DNA from: Niallia circulans
GTDB taxonomy: Bacteria > Bacillota > Bacilli > Bacillales > Cytobacillaceae
Assembly: GCF_003726095.1 (NCBI RefSeq)
Contig: NZ_CP026031.1
Coordinates: forward strand, 930,001 to 994,000
Direction of reading: 5' to 3'
Length of the DNA: 64,000 nucleotides
The position numbers and the translations under genes were made by a program. Shown here piece by piece: positions 8,217 through 16,383 of the stretch; the stretch's first letter is position 1; each line of letters starts with the position of its first letter. The notes below the pieces were generated by a model. It saw only the letters and a list, made by a program, of their open reading frames with translations, was not told the origin of the DNA and did not search any database.

Positions 8217-10006
8217 TGGTTGTAACCCGGTTATTATTAAGTACGCTTGTTGTATCCCTCCTTATTTTAATAATTCTGTTAATCAAAAGAGTATTTTACA
8301 ACCAGTTATCCCAGCAATCACATTATAAAATTTGGTATTTTCTTTTTGCTCCAATAATTACTTGCGTGATTCCATGGGATTTTTTACGGTTTCAAGAAAT
8401 ATTTCAATATATGCAAAACTTACTATTCAACGAGAAAGAGACAACTAGGGGCAATCAAACGTTCAGTGGTTTGGACATTTCACAGACATCCAATCATGAT
8501 TTTTTGAATGATTTCTCTATTTCTGTGAATAAAACAAATACAGAATTTTTTCAACAGTTCTTTTTTGTAATTTGGATCATTGGCATCATGGTTTTCATTG
8601 CGAGTGCCATTTATGCAATTTATCAAATTAGGCAAATTAAAAAGTCATCTACGAGCATTAAAGATCAAAATATAAATGAATTGTTAGAAGAGTGCAAGGA
8701 GATTGTCGGGGTAAAAAGAAAAATAATTTTACGGGAGACCGCGCTTATTAACTCTCCTATTACATTAGGATTGTGGAAGCCATATGTATTTTTACCCCAA
8801 AAAACAAAAGAAGAATTCTCGTTAAGTAAAATAAAATATGTCTTTTTACATGAATTATGCCATCAAAAAAGTAAAGATAGTTTCGTTAATTACCTAATGT
8901 GGTTAGTTCAAATTATTTATTGGTTTAATCCATTAGTATGGCTGGCTTTAAAAAAAATGCGAATCGATCGAGAGTTAGCATGTGATGCTTCTGTTCTAAG
9001 TCTTTTGGATGAAAGTAGATACACCGAATATGGCTATACAATCATTCATTTTGCGGATAAAAAGTTTAACCGACCATATAAACAGTTTTCCACTGGAATA
9101 GGAGGAACGAAAGAACAACTTAAACGACGAATTCAGAGTATAGCTAACTATAGAGTGGATTCTCCATTACTAAAATGGAAGAGTAAAGTTATTTATGCAC
9201 TATTGGCAATGGTTGTGTTACTCTTTACTTCGCTTTCCTCTGCACTCGCTAGTTCAGACGATAAGTATCATTTTAATGAGAAAAATGTTACTTATGAAGA
9301 TCTTAGTTCTTATTTTAATGGGTATAAGGGTAGTTTTGTTCTATATGATCCTATCAAAAAACAATATCAAATATATAATCGTGAAATGAGTGAACAGAGG
9401 GTTTCCCCAAATAGCACATATAAAATTTATTCTGCATTATTCGCTTTAGAAACGAATGTAATTTCCACTACAAGCAACGAGCAATTGTGGGATGGAACGG
9501 CATATCCTTTTGAAAAATGGAATACCAATCAGAATTTATCAACCGCTTTGGAAAATTCTGTTAACTGGTATTTTCAACAACTTGATCGTGAAGTTGGGAA
9601 GAAAAAGCTACAAAGTTATTTTCACAAACTAAACTACGGGAATGAAAATCTGTCAGGTAATATAGATAACTATTGGATGGAATCTTCTTTGAAAATTTCT
9701 CCAATTGAGCAAGTTCAATTATTATTTGCATTAGAAGAAAATAAATTGGGCTTTAAAGAGGAAAATATTCGTTCAGTAAATAATGCTATTTTCATAGATG
9801 AACAAAAGCAGGCACAGCTATATGGAAAAACAGGAACTGGTACAATTAATGGAAAAGAAATAAATGGTTGGTTTGTTGGCTTTGTGAAAAAAGATGGCTA
9901 TAGTTATTATTTTTCGATAAATATTCAAAATAAAACTGGAAAAGCCAATGGAAAAAAGGCGGCTAATATCGCAAAACGAATATTACATGACAAAAATATT
10001 TTCTAA
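8216..10006 (+). CDS. blaR1: BlaR1/MecR1 beta-lactam sensor-transducer
   Basis: 596-residue integral membrane sensor (family size about 585-600). The N-terminal part has several membrane helices and a cytoplasmic M56 metalloprotease site HELCH (near residue 212) followed by RELACDA. The C-terminal extracellular sensor resembles a class D beta-lactamase: STYK near residue 399 carries the acylated serine, and KTGTG is near 538. Acylation signals inward and leads to BlaI removal. The gene is coupled to blaI by a 1-nt overlap, and a strong terminator follows at 10114. All sensing residues are present, so the system looks functional. Confidence 0.93.
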   Translation: MVVTRLLLSTLVVSLLILIILLIKRVFYNQLSQQSHYKIWYFLFAPIITCVIPWDFLRFQEIFQYMQNLLFNEKETTRGNQTFSGLDISQTSNHDFLNDFSISVNKTNTEFFQQFFFVIWIIGIMVFIASAIYAIYQIRQIKKSSTSIKDQNINELLEECKEIVGVKRKIILRETALINSPITLGLWKPYVFLPQKTKEEFSLSKIKYVFLHELCHQKSKDSFVNYLMWLVQIIYWFNPLVWLALKKMRIDRELACDASVLSLLDESRYTEYGYTIIHFADKKFNRPYKQFSTGIGGTKEQLKRRIQSIANYRVDSPLLKWKSKVIYALLAMVVLLFTSLSSALASSDDKYHFNEKNVTYEDLSSYFNGYKGSFVLYDPIKKQYQIYNREMSEQRVSPNSTYKIYSALFALETNVISTTSNEQLWDGTAYPFEKWNTNQNLSTALENSVNWYFQQLDREVGKKKLQSYFHKLNYGNENLSGNIDNYWMESSLKISPIEQVQLLFALEENKLGFKEENIRSVNNAIFIDEQKQAQLYGKTGTGTINGKEINGWFVGFVKKDGYSYYFSINIQNKTGKANGKKAANIAKRILHDKNIF

Positions 10007-10113
10007 ATAAACCTAGTATGATACATGAAAATTATAGCGGCTTGAATATTTTAAAGATGACTAGATTAGGAGAATTTAATACTAGATTAAATACCTTTAC
10101 TTTTTTGGAAGAG

Positions 10114-10159
10114 TCTGTCACTAAGGGATACATATGTCTCTTTAGTGACAGGCTTTTTT
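10114..10159 (+). terminator. terminator of blaI-blaR1, probably bidirectional
   Basis: CTGTCACTAA pairs with TTAGTGACAG, then CTTTTTT. The DinB gene on the other strand ends 6 nt further on, so the hairpin can serve both. Confidence 0.8.
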
Positions 10160-10164
10160 CTGAA

Positions 10165-10638
10165 TTATGTTTGGTTTGGGACTTTAATCGATTTTATCAT
10201 CTGTCGTATTGATCCGAGATGGTAGGCGGAGTGAGCGAGCGCCCCCAACAAACCATTCGATGTTTGTTTATCTAAGGAGCGAAGAGAATCAATCTTTTTT
10301 ATTAGTTTAGTGTATTCTTGTTGAAGTTCGTCAGTAAATTGAGCCCATGTGATTTTATCAACGGTTGTGATTTTCCATGATGCTCCCCAGTCCTTACTGG
10401 GTACTTCCCCATTTAAGTAAGAGTTCGCAACCCATAAGTAATAGCGGGTATGATCTGTTTGTGCGGCGATTGTCGTACCGTTGACAGGCAATGAAGCATC
10501 TTCTGCCGATATCTTTTCAAGTGTTCCGAATAGACCACTACCAGGTTTCGCTTCTGTGTACCAGCTTGCGTTTTTTTCAGGTCCATCATATGTTTCCTTC
10601 AACAATGTTCTAACAGCTACCAACATCGGATTGTCCAT
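10165..10638 (-). CDS. DinB-like superfamily protein
   Basis: 157-residue helical protein of the DinB/YfiT metal-binding superfamily; the biochemical activity of most members is unknown. The histidines expected for the metal site are in TDHTRYYL and AHSAYHLG. AGGAGG lies 7 nt before the ATG on the minus strand. It is divergent from a CGNR-type regulator, with a 32-bp perfect palindrome between them, so it is probably the regulator's target. Confidence 0.75.
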   Translation of the reverse strand: MDNPMLVAVRTLLKETYDGPEKNASWYTEAKPGSGLFGTLEKISAEDASLPVNGTTIAAQTDHTRYYLWVANSYLNGEVPSKDWGASWKITTVDKITWAQFTDELQQEYTKLIKKIDSLRSLDKQTSNGLLGALAHSAYHLGSIRQMIKSIKVPNQT

Positions 10639-10661
10639 CTCAGTACCTCCTGAATTTAGTG

Positions 10662-10693
10662 TTTAACCATCAAAAATATTTTTGATGGTTAAA
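10662..10693. promoter_or_regulatory. 32-bp perfect palindrome between divergent genes
   Basis: Arms TTTAACCATCAAAAAT and its exact reverse complement meet with no spacer. It lies just upstream of a TTGATT-N18-TATGAT promoter for the regulator and within 25 nt of the DinB start, so a dimeric repressor bound here could control both. Operator function is inferred. Confidence 0.7.
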
Positions 10694-10758
10694 TTATAGC
10701 TGGGTTGATTCTAACTGTCAATTTGTATTATGATAGTTATAGTAAAGGAGCTTTGAAT

Positions 10759-11370
10759 ATGCCGGAAATGAACTCTTATATGATGGTCGGAGAACGTTTG
10801 TGTATGGATTTTATCAATACCGTCAGTTGGCGTGAAAGTGATGAGAAAAGGCGGGATTGGTTTACGAGTTACGCTAAAATAGTCGACTGGTGCATCCATG
10901 CTGACGTCTTGACCGAGCAACAAGCAAAAGTACTTCTTTTAAAGGCTGAGGAGAAACCGTCTGAAGCGGGAGAAGTTCTAAAGCAGACTATCGAAATGCG
11001 GGAAGTCATGTATCGAATCTTCAAGTCCGTTTCAAAGGGGACATCGCCACAACCGCTTGACCTTGAATGTTTCAATGAATCTGTAAGTAAATTCTATCAA
11101 ACTTTGCGTGTAATCCAGGAAAAGGATCATTACACATTGAAGTTCATGGATAACGAGGAAAACTTGGACACTATGCTGCCTCCAATTTTGCAATCTGCTG
11201 TTGATTTACTTGTTTCTAAAAACGATTTAGAACGAGTCAAAAAATGTGAGGGAGATTCTTGTGGATGGTTATTTTTTGATACGAGTCGGAACAGGAGCCG
11301 CCGCTGGTGTTCAATGGCTGATTGTGGCAATCGAGCTAAAGCCCGCCGATTTTATCAAAAAGAAAAATGA
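10759..11370 (+). CDS. CGNR zinc-finger (ABATE domain) regulator
   Basis: 203-residue protein with an N-terminal ABATE-type domain (YMMVGERLCMDFINT) and a C-terminal CGNR zinc finger: CEGDSCGWLFFD, WCSMADCGNRAKARR. Such proteins are putative stress-related transcription regulators. ATG 10759 follows AAAGGAG at 8 nt; the frame is open further upstream, but that part is promoter sequence. It diverges from the DinB gene and is presumably autoregulated through the palindrome at 10662. Confidence 0.85.
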   Translation: MPEMNSYMMVGERLCMDFINTVSWRESDEKRRDWFTSYAKIVDWCIHADVLTEQQAKVLLLKAEEKPSEAGEVLKQTIEMREVMYRIFKSVSKGTSPQPLDLECFNESVSKFYQTLRVIQEKDHYTLKFMDNEENLDTMLPPILQSAVDLLVSKNDLERVKKCEGDSCGWLFFDTSRNRSRRWCSMADCGNRAKARRFYQKEK

Positions 11371-11505
11371 TTAAATTTTCTCTGTCTAGAAATAGTAATT
11401 GGACAGGCAGGAAATAAAAGTGGTTTTCAAAGATTATTGACTTGCTTAATAAATAAATCGTAGCTTATAAGCTATATCATCAATTTTGGTGATTGCCCCT
11501 TGGGT

Positions 11506-11754
11506 GAAGCGTTAGAAATACGAGCAAACCATGAAGGCATAATTATCCATTCTGATCAATGCAGCGTCTACGCTTCTTATACATATCAAAAAATAGGATT
11601 AAAGAAAAAATTTAGTCATTAGTATGTCACGCCGAGGGACTATTGGGAAAACACAGTCATTGAGTCTTTTCATTCGAATGTAAAATTAGAGAGGTTTCAA
11701 AGAAGTAACAGAACATGTAGAACAATTTATGAGGATCATAACGAAAAAACATAG
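11506..11754 (+). pseudogene. IS3-family transposase remnant (orfB C-terminal part)
   Basis: Reading from 11506 gives IIIHSDQCSVYASYTYQ, an internal TAG, then a DYWENTVIESFHSNVKLE segment. These match the DDE core of IS3/IS150-type OrfB (HSDxGxxY, NAxxESF). The catalytic region is interrupted by the stop, and nothing of orfA or the N-terminal half is visible. The rest of 11371-12010 shows no gene. Confidence 0.75.
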
Positions 11755-12016
11755 GCTGCCCCATTTGGCTAGGTCAGTCTAATTTAAAAATATAATTTTT
11801 TTAACTTTTGCAGTTTCTAATAACCTCTGTTATAAAGTTGCCGGATATCCTAGACTAGAACTTTCATTAACTGCCCGAAAGGAATCCTGAAAAGTGTACG
11901 CTATTTAATCTATATCTTTTATGCTTCTTTTTTGTTCTGGTACTACCAGGAATAGTTAGTTACACAAAGAATATAATAAATACAATCATAATTTAAGTAT
12001 TATAGGGGGAATTTAT

Positions 12017-12592
12017 ATAAATCCCATTTTATTAGATATTCCGTTACGAATCGAAACAGATAGACTTATTCTTCGAGCACCACATCAAGCTGGTGACGGG
12101 GATGTCGTATTTCATGCTATAAAGGATTCATTTCATGAGTTAAAGCAATGGTTAAGCTTATTCCAAACAATTCCTACTGTGGATGAAATTGAAATTATCT
12201 TGAGAAATGCCCATATTGATTTTCTGAAAAGAGAAAGCTTTCGTTATCTTATCTTTCATAAGGAAACTAAAGAATTTATTGGAACTGCTAGCCTTCACGG
12301 AATTAATTGGAAGATTGCTAAAGGTGAAATTGGATACTGGATTAATACAACATATACTGGCAATGGATATATGACAGAAGCAGTAAGAGCGTTAATTAAT
12401 CATGGCTTTCAACAACTCAAATTTAGCAGGATTGGAATAAGATGTGAATCAACAAATGTTAAAAGTCGTTCAATTCCAGAAAAACTAGGTTTTAAATTAG
12501 AAGGAACCTTAAGAAATGATGATTTGTCTGCGGATGGTAGCAGGCTAACTGACATTTGTATTTATTCAATAATAAAGGAAAATCACCCTTGA
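12017..12592 (+). CDS. GNAT N-acetyltransferase (RimJ/RimL type) with ATA at start position
   Basis: Acetyl-CoA-dependent acetyltransferase. The protein frame begins with the typical RIETDRLILRAP and runs through EIGYWINTTYTGNGYMTEAV (acetyl-CoA loop) to SIPEKLGFKLEGTLR, about 190 residues. No ATG, GTG or TTG lies at the expected N-terminus: AGGGGGA is followed 6 nt later by ATA (12017). The first standard start is GTG 12179, which would remove the first beta strand and helix. Either translation starts weakly at ATA or ATT, or the gene has lost its start codon. The N-terminal limit is therefore uncertain. Confidence 0.7.
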   Translation: MNPILLDIPLRIETDRLILRAPHQAGDGDVVFHAIKDSFHELKQWLSLFQTIPTVDEIEIILRNAHIDFLKRESFRYLIFHKETKEFIGTASLHGINWKIAKGEIGYWINTTYTGNGYMTEAVRALINHGFQQLKFSRIGIRCESTNVKSRSIPEKLGFKLEGTLRNDDLSADGSRLTDICIYSIIKENHP

Positions 12593-12606
12593 ATTAATGG
12601 GTGATT
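12581..12606 (+). terminator. weak terminator after GNAT gene
   Basis: AATCACCC pairs with GGGTGATT around a 10-nt loop; only a short T-run follows. Confidence 0.4.
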
Positions 12607-12744
12607 TGGTCAATAAACTAGGCTGTTTTTTGATATAGTAAAGCTATATTAGTTAATTTAATGATGTGTTCATTATACGAGTTTGATAGAAAACTAAGAT
12701 TACTTCTGAGTGAGAATAAAATTAATAGGAAGCTAAATAAAAAA

Positions 12745-12787
12745 AAGTAGGTAAAAACAACTGAAGATCGTTTGTTTTCACCTACTT
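12745..12787 (-). terminator. terminator, long AT-rich hairpin
   Basis: A 16-bp stem with one mismatch (arms starting AAGTAGGT and ending ACCTACTT), A-rich on the left and T-rich on the right, so usable from both strands. It closes the Rieske-FAD gene on the minus strand. Confidence 0.75.
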
Positions 12788-12795
12788 AGTTTTTG

Positions 12796-14373
12796 TTAAT
12801 AACCGGAGTCTTCTGAGGTAAGGTTATCGGTCATTTTATAATCATATTTTTTTAATGGCTTTTCAGCGGGTCCTTCAAGCACTTCCCCTGTATACGAGAA
12901 CCTAGAACCATGACACGGGCAATCCCAAGATCGTTCACCATCATTCCATGCAACCTCACACCCCATGTGCGTACAAGTTGTATCGACAATATGAAGCTTA
13001 CCCTCTTTATCTCTATACGCTCCTTTTTTGTGCCCATTAATTTCAATAACAGCTCCCTCATCATGGGATAGGTTATTAATATCGTTCTGAGGAATTTCCA
13101 ACTTTCCTTTAATTAGGTGACTAACAACGTTCGCATTTTGCGTTAAGAAATTTTTTAGACTTGGATTCAAATTGAAACGGGAAGGAGTATACAATTTCTG
13201 GTACTTGCTCTTTTTACCAAGTATGGTGTCTCGGAATAAAAGCGCAGCTGCAGTTCCGTTTGTCATTCCCCATTTCCGGTATCCAGTAGCGATTAAGATA
13301 TTTTTTTGACCGGAAGTAATTTCGCCAATGTATGGAATTTTATCCAGAGTAGTTAGATCTTGCGCTGACCATCGGTAGGTAATATTCTCAATTCCGAATA
13401 CTTTTTGACCAAAAGTCTCTAAGGCCTCGTAATGCTTCAATGTTTCTCCACCTTGTCCTGTTTTATGACTTTCTCCAGAAATGAGAATCATTTCTTCTCC
13501 ATTAATTATTGCATAGCGTAGAGATCTTTTCGGCTCATCTGCACTAATATACATACCACCTGGATAGTCTGTTTTTGCTTTTGCAGCAATAATATAAGAA
13601 CGGTCTGCATGCATTCTTGTAGAATAAAGTCCAGCACCTTCATAAAAAGGGAAATGAGAACAGGCAAGAACATATTTCGCTGTAATTCGTGCTCCTCCAC
13701 GGGTAAGGACTGCGGGGTGTTCGCCAGTATCGATATTTACAGCCGTTGTATTTTCAAAGATGTATCCTCCTTTTTCGGTGATTATTTTGGTAAGATGAGC
13801 CAAGTATTTAAGTGGATGGAATTGAGCTTGATCTTCCATAACAAGTGCATTATATATTTCTAAATCGAAAGGAAGTTTGTTTACGAGTTTTCCTTCAATA
13901 TGAAGCTCTTCATAGGCTTCTGCTTCTTTTTCTAGTTTACGGGCATATTCTTCTGTTGTGCTATACACATAGGCATCTTGATGAGTGAAATCACAATCAA
14001 TTTGATGCTTATTAACCGTTTCTTGAATGAATTCTAAAGCATCGGTGTTCGCCTCATAATATAATCTTGCCGTGTCTTTCCCAGCATAGCGGATTAGTTC
14101 CTCATAAATTAAATCGTGCTGGGCAGTGATTTTAGCTGTGGTATGTCCCGTTGTTCCGTTCAGTAATTTGTCTGCTTCAATTATAGCAACTTTCAGCCCT
14201 TCATTTACCAACAGATAGGCAGAAGTAATGCCTGTAATTCCGCCACCTACAATAGCTACATCAACTTGCATGTCATCCTCAAGGCAGGGGTACTCTGGTA
14301 AATGAATAGTGTTTGTCCAATAAGATTCAGCGTTAGGTGGTAATTTTTCCTTATAATTAGCGTTTTCGGCCAC
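12796..14373 (-). CDS. FAD-dependent oxidoreductase with C-terminal Rieske domain (YhfW-like)
   Basis: 525-residue two-domain enzyme. The N-terminal DAO-type FAD domain has VDVAIVGGGITGITSAYLL (dinucleotide-binding glycines) near residues 42-60 and the TTGHTTAKI segment. The C-terminal 90 residues are a Rieske [2Fe-2S] domain with CTHMGC and CPCHGS ligand boxes. The organisation matches B. subtilis YhfW, whose substrate is not established. The start is GTG 14373, with GGAGGAG 5 nt upstream. No signal peptide is present, so it is cytosolic. Confidence 0.9.
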   Translation of the reverse strand: MAENANYKEKLPPNAESYWTNTIHLPEYPCLEDDMQVDVAIVGGGITGITSAYLLVNEGLKVAIIEADKLLNGTTGHTTAKITAQHDLIYEELIRYAGKDTARLYYEANTDALEFIQETVNKHQIDCDFTHQDAYVYSTTEEYARKLEKEAEAYEELHIEGKLVNKLPFDLEIYNALVMEDQAQFHPLKYLAHLTKIITEKGGYIFENTTAVNIDTGEHPAVLTRGGARITAKYVLACSHFPFYEGAGLYSTRMHADRSYIIAAKAKTDYPGGMYISADEPKRSLRYAIINGEEMILISGESHKTGQGGETLKHYEALETFGQKVFGIENITYRWSAQDLTTLDKIPYIGEITSGQKNILIATGYRKWGMTNGTAAALLFRDTILGKKSKYQKLYTPSRFNLNPSLKNFLTQNANVVSHLIKGKLEIPQNDINNLSHDEGAVIEINGHKKGAYRDKEGKLHIVDTTCTHMGCEVAWNDGERSWDCPCHGSRFSYTGEVLEGPAEKPLKKYDYKMTDNLTSEDSGY

Positions 14374-14408
14374 TTTAACTCCTCCATTTAATAGTTTTTA
14401 ACATTATT

Positions 14409-14433
14409 ATTTCCGTTTACTAGAAGGATAAAC
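14409..14433 (-). promoter_or_regulatory. possible SigB-type promoter for the Rieske-FAD gene
   Basis: On the minus strand GTTTAT and GGAAAT are separated by 13 nt, close to the GTTTAA-N12-14-GGGTAT SigB pattern but imperfect. The remaining intergenic DNA to 14800 shows nothing else. Confidence 0.35.
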
Positions 14434-14831
14434 TTTTAGTTTGGAAAACCGTGAACTTTTTCACCGCTTGTAATGTGGAATAAATGATTTTATGACCTAT
14501 TTTTATGCGTATCTTGGCTGTATCACTATAAGTCCTAATATGTAAACATGACTAAAAGAGAAGGATAAAAAATATTAACAGCTTGTTATTAAAAAAAATC
14601 AATTCGTTAAAAAATGAGATATGTTAGTCAAAATTGTTGGAATTTTAAAAAGAAGAGAATAAAGAATATGGTGGATTTATACATTTGTTCCGATATTATT
14701 GATCTTATCTAAATAAAAATAGGTTGGTTAAAAACAGGAAGAAGTTTCTGCTATAACAGATATATAATAAATAAAGGAAGTAAAAGATAGGAGGTAATGA
14801 ATGGATGATTTGGGAAGAAAAATGAAAAGCA

Positions 14832-15374
14832 GTGAGTACCTGTAATAATTATTATGATGGCATGTTTTACTATGTAGTCATTACAACAGGAATCTTCTGT
14901 AGGCCATCCTGTAAAGCCAAGACACCCTTGCAGAAGAACATTATTTTCTTCGATTCCATAAAGGATGCACTAAAGAATGGGTTTAGACCATGTAAAATGT
15001 GTAGACCAGATCTTAGTGAAACAATTTACGACCCAAATAAAGATTTGGTAGAGAGAGTAAAAGAACTAATTTCTAACAACTACAGTAAATCTTTTGAAAC
15101 TAAGAAAATAGCACCGATGCTTGGAGTGAGTAATAATCATCTAGTTAGACTTTTTAAACAGTATTATGGCAAGACAATTTCTGAATACTTAATTGAGTTG
15201 AGATTAAAAGAAGCAACTAGGTTGTTGACTCGTACAGATACAGAAATTACGAAAGTCGCCTTTGAAGCTGGCTTTCAAAGTATGTCTAATTTTTACAAGA
15301 TTTTTAAAACGAGAACAGGCTTAACACCAAAAGAATATAGAATGAAGTGTTTATATGGTAGTTATTCCATATAA
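14832..15374 (+). CDS. adaA: AdaA-type methylphosphotriester-DNA methyltransferase/activator, start disrupted
   Basis: Ada N-terminal zinc domain plus AraC HTH. It takes the methyl from DNA methylphosphotriesters onto a cysteine and then activates alkylation-repair genes. The four zinc/acceptor cysteines are in GIFCRPSCKAK and RPCKMCRPD; two AraC helix-turn-helix units follow. The good ribosome site AGGAGGT (14789) and ATG 14805 lie upstream in the same frame, but MIWEEK is followed by TGA (14823) exactly where the family has Trp (EKW-AI). GTG 14832 is the only restart and has a weak ribosome site. Expression may be lost or low. No adaB or alkA is adjacent. Confidence 0.8.
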   Translation: MSTCNNYYDGMFYYVVITTGIFCRPSCKAKTPLQKNIIFFDSIKDALKNGFRPCKMCRPDLSETIYDPNKDLVERVKELISNNYSKSFETKKIAPMLGVSNNHLVRLFKQYYGKTISEYLIELRLKEATRLLTRTDTEITKVAFEAGFQSMSNFYKIFKTRTGLTPKEYRMKCLYGSYSI

Positions 15375-15419
15375 TGCATTATTCCCTCTAGATAAATTTA
15401 AACTGAAGGAGATAAGTAT

Positions 15420-15893
15420 ATGAGAAATAATTTTCAATTCATTGCGTTACAAGATAATGAGTTTAATGACCTATTCTTAATGGATGAAGAAGAACTAATA
15501 AATATTGGAGCAGTCAAAATGATAGCAGATAAGAAGCCTGGATTTCCTTGCAGGGTAAGCTTGAAGGATGCAGAAATAGGAGAAGAAGTTATATTATTGA
15601 ATTACCAATATCATTTTGTTAATTCACCTTATAAAGCAAATGGACCCATATTTATACGAAAAGAAGCAACTACCGCTATGTTAGATGTAAATGAAATTCC
15701 GGATATCATATATCATAGGCTTCTTTCTTTACGCGGTTACAATATTGACGCAATGTTAGTAGATGCTAGGGTTACAGAAGGTGTGAATGTGAGGAAAATG
15801 ATAGATGATGTATTTGATAATGAAGAAGTAGCATATATTCACATTCATTACGCTAAACCAGGATGTTATAGTTGCCTCGTTAAAAGAATGTAA
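15420..15893 (+). CDS. DUF1203 family protein
   Basis: 157-residue protein matching DUF1203 over its length: KKPGFPCRVSLKDAEIGE, PYKANGPIFIRKEA and the C-terminal HIHYAKPGCYSC. Function is unknown; no membrane segment is present. GGAG lies 9 nt before ATG. It follows adaA by 45 nt and could be co-transcribed. Confidence 0.85.
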   Translation: MRNNFQFIALQDNEFNDLFLMDEEELINIGAVKMIADKKPGFPCRVSLKDAEIGEEVILLNYQYHFVNSPYKANGPIFIRKEATTAMLDVNEIPDIIYHRLLSLRGYNIDAMLVDARVTEGVNVRKMIDDVFDNEEVAYIHIHYAKPGCYSCLVKRM

Positions 15894-16383
15894 AATGATA
15901 TGAATCATTTTATTACTGAAACTCAAGCTTCAAAAATTTCTAATAATAAACGTCTAAAACGCTGATACATAAGGGATTAGATGTTTTCTTTATTATACCT
16001 TATTTAAGGTTAAGAAGGAAAAGAAGGAGTCCGGTTAATTCTATTAATCTAAGACTTTCTAGCTAGTGAGGATTCTAATTGGTTAACAGAGCAAACCATT
16101 CGGTATAAAGGAGTTATAGGTAAACAATTTTTCGGAGAGATTGCTTTTTTAGCAGTCTCTTTTGTTGAAATAATTAGCATAGTTAACGGATCTTTTCTAA
16201 TACAAGTTCCTTTAGTAATCTGTATCGAATTATGTCTTAACTGGCAAGTGTTAAGGGGAATTAATCCTCTGAATCAATAATTAGGCAGGAGCGGATATCA
16301 ACTGGAGGATTCCATCATATAGTAAACAGAATAAAAACCCAATTATAAAGAACAACCCTAGATATAAATGGAGGTACTTTTCT
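15894..16383 (+). other. intergenic before asnA
   Basis: About 490 nt without a supported gene; it holds the terminator-like hairpin at 16136. I looked for a T-box before asnA and found neither the conserved T-box sequence nor a convincing specifier hairpin. Confidence 0.5.
16136..16163 (+). terminator. hairpin terminator in the asnA upstream region
   Basis: AGAGATTGCT pairs with AGCAGTCTCT (one G-T pair) around TTTTT; TTT follows. It could end the adaA/DUF1203 transcript or attenuate asnA. Confidence 0.5.

Noticed and set aside
10018-10212. 64-codon plus-strand ORF after blaR1
   Set aside because: It runs through the terminator hairpin, has no ribosome site and gives no protein-like sequence.
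15894-16383. T-box leader of asnA
   Set aside because: Neither the conserved T-box sequence nor a specifier loop with an Asn codon could be found; only one simple hairpin is visible.
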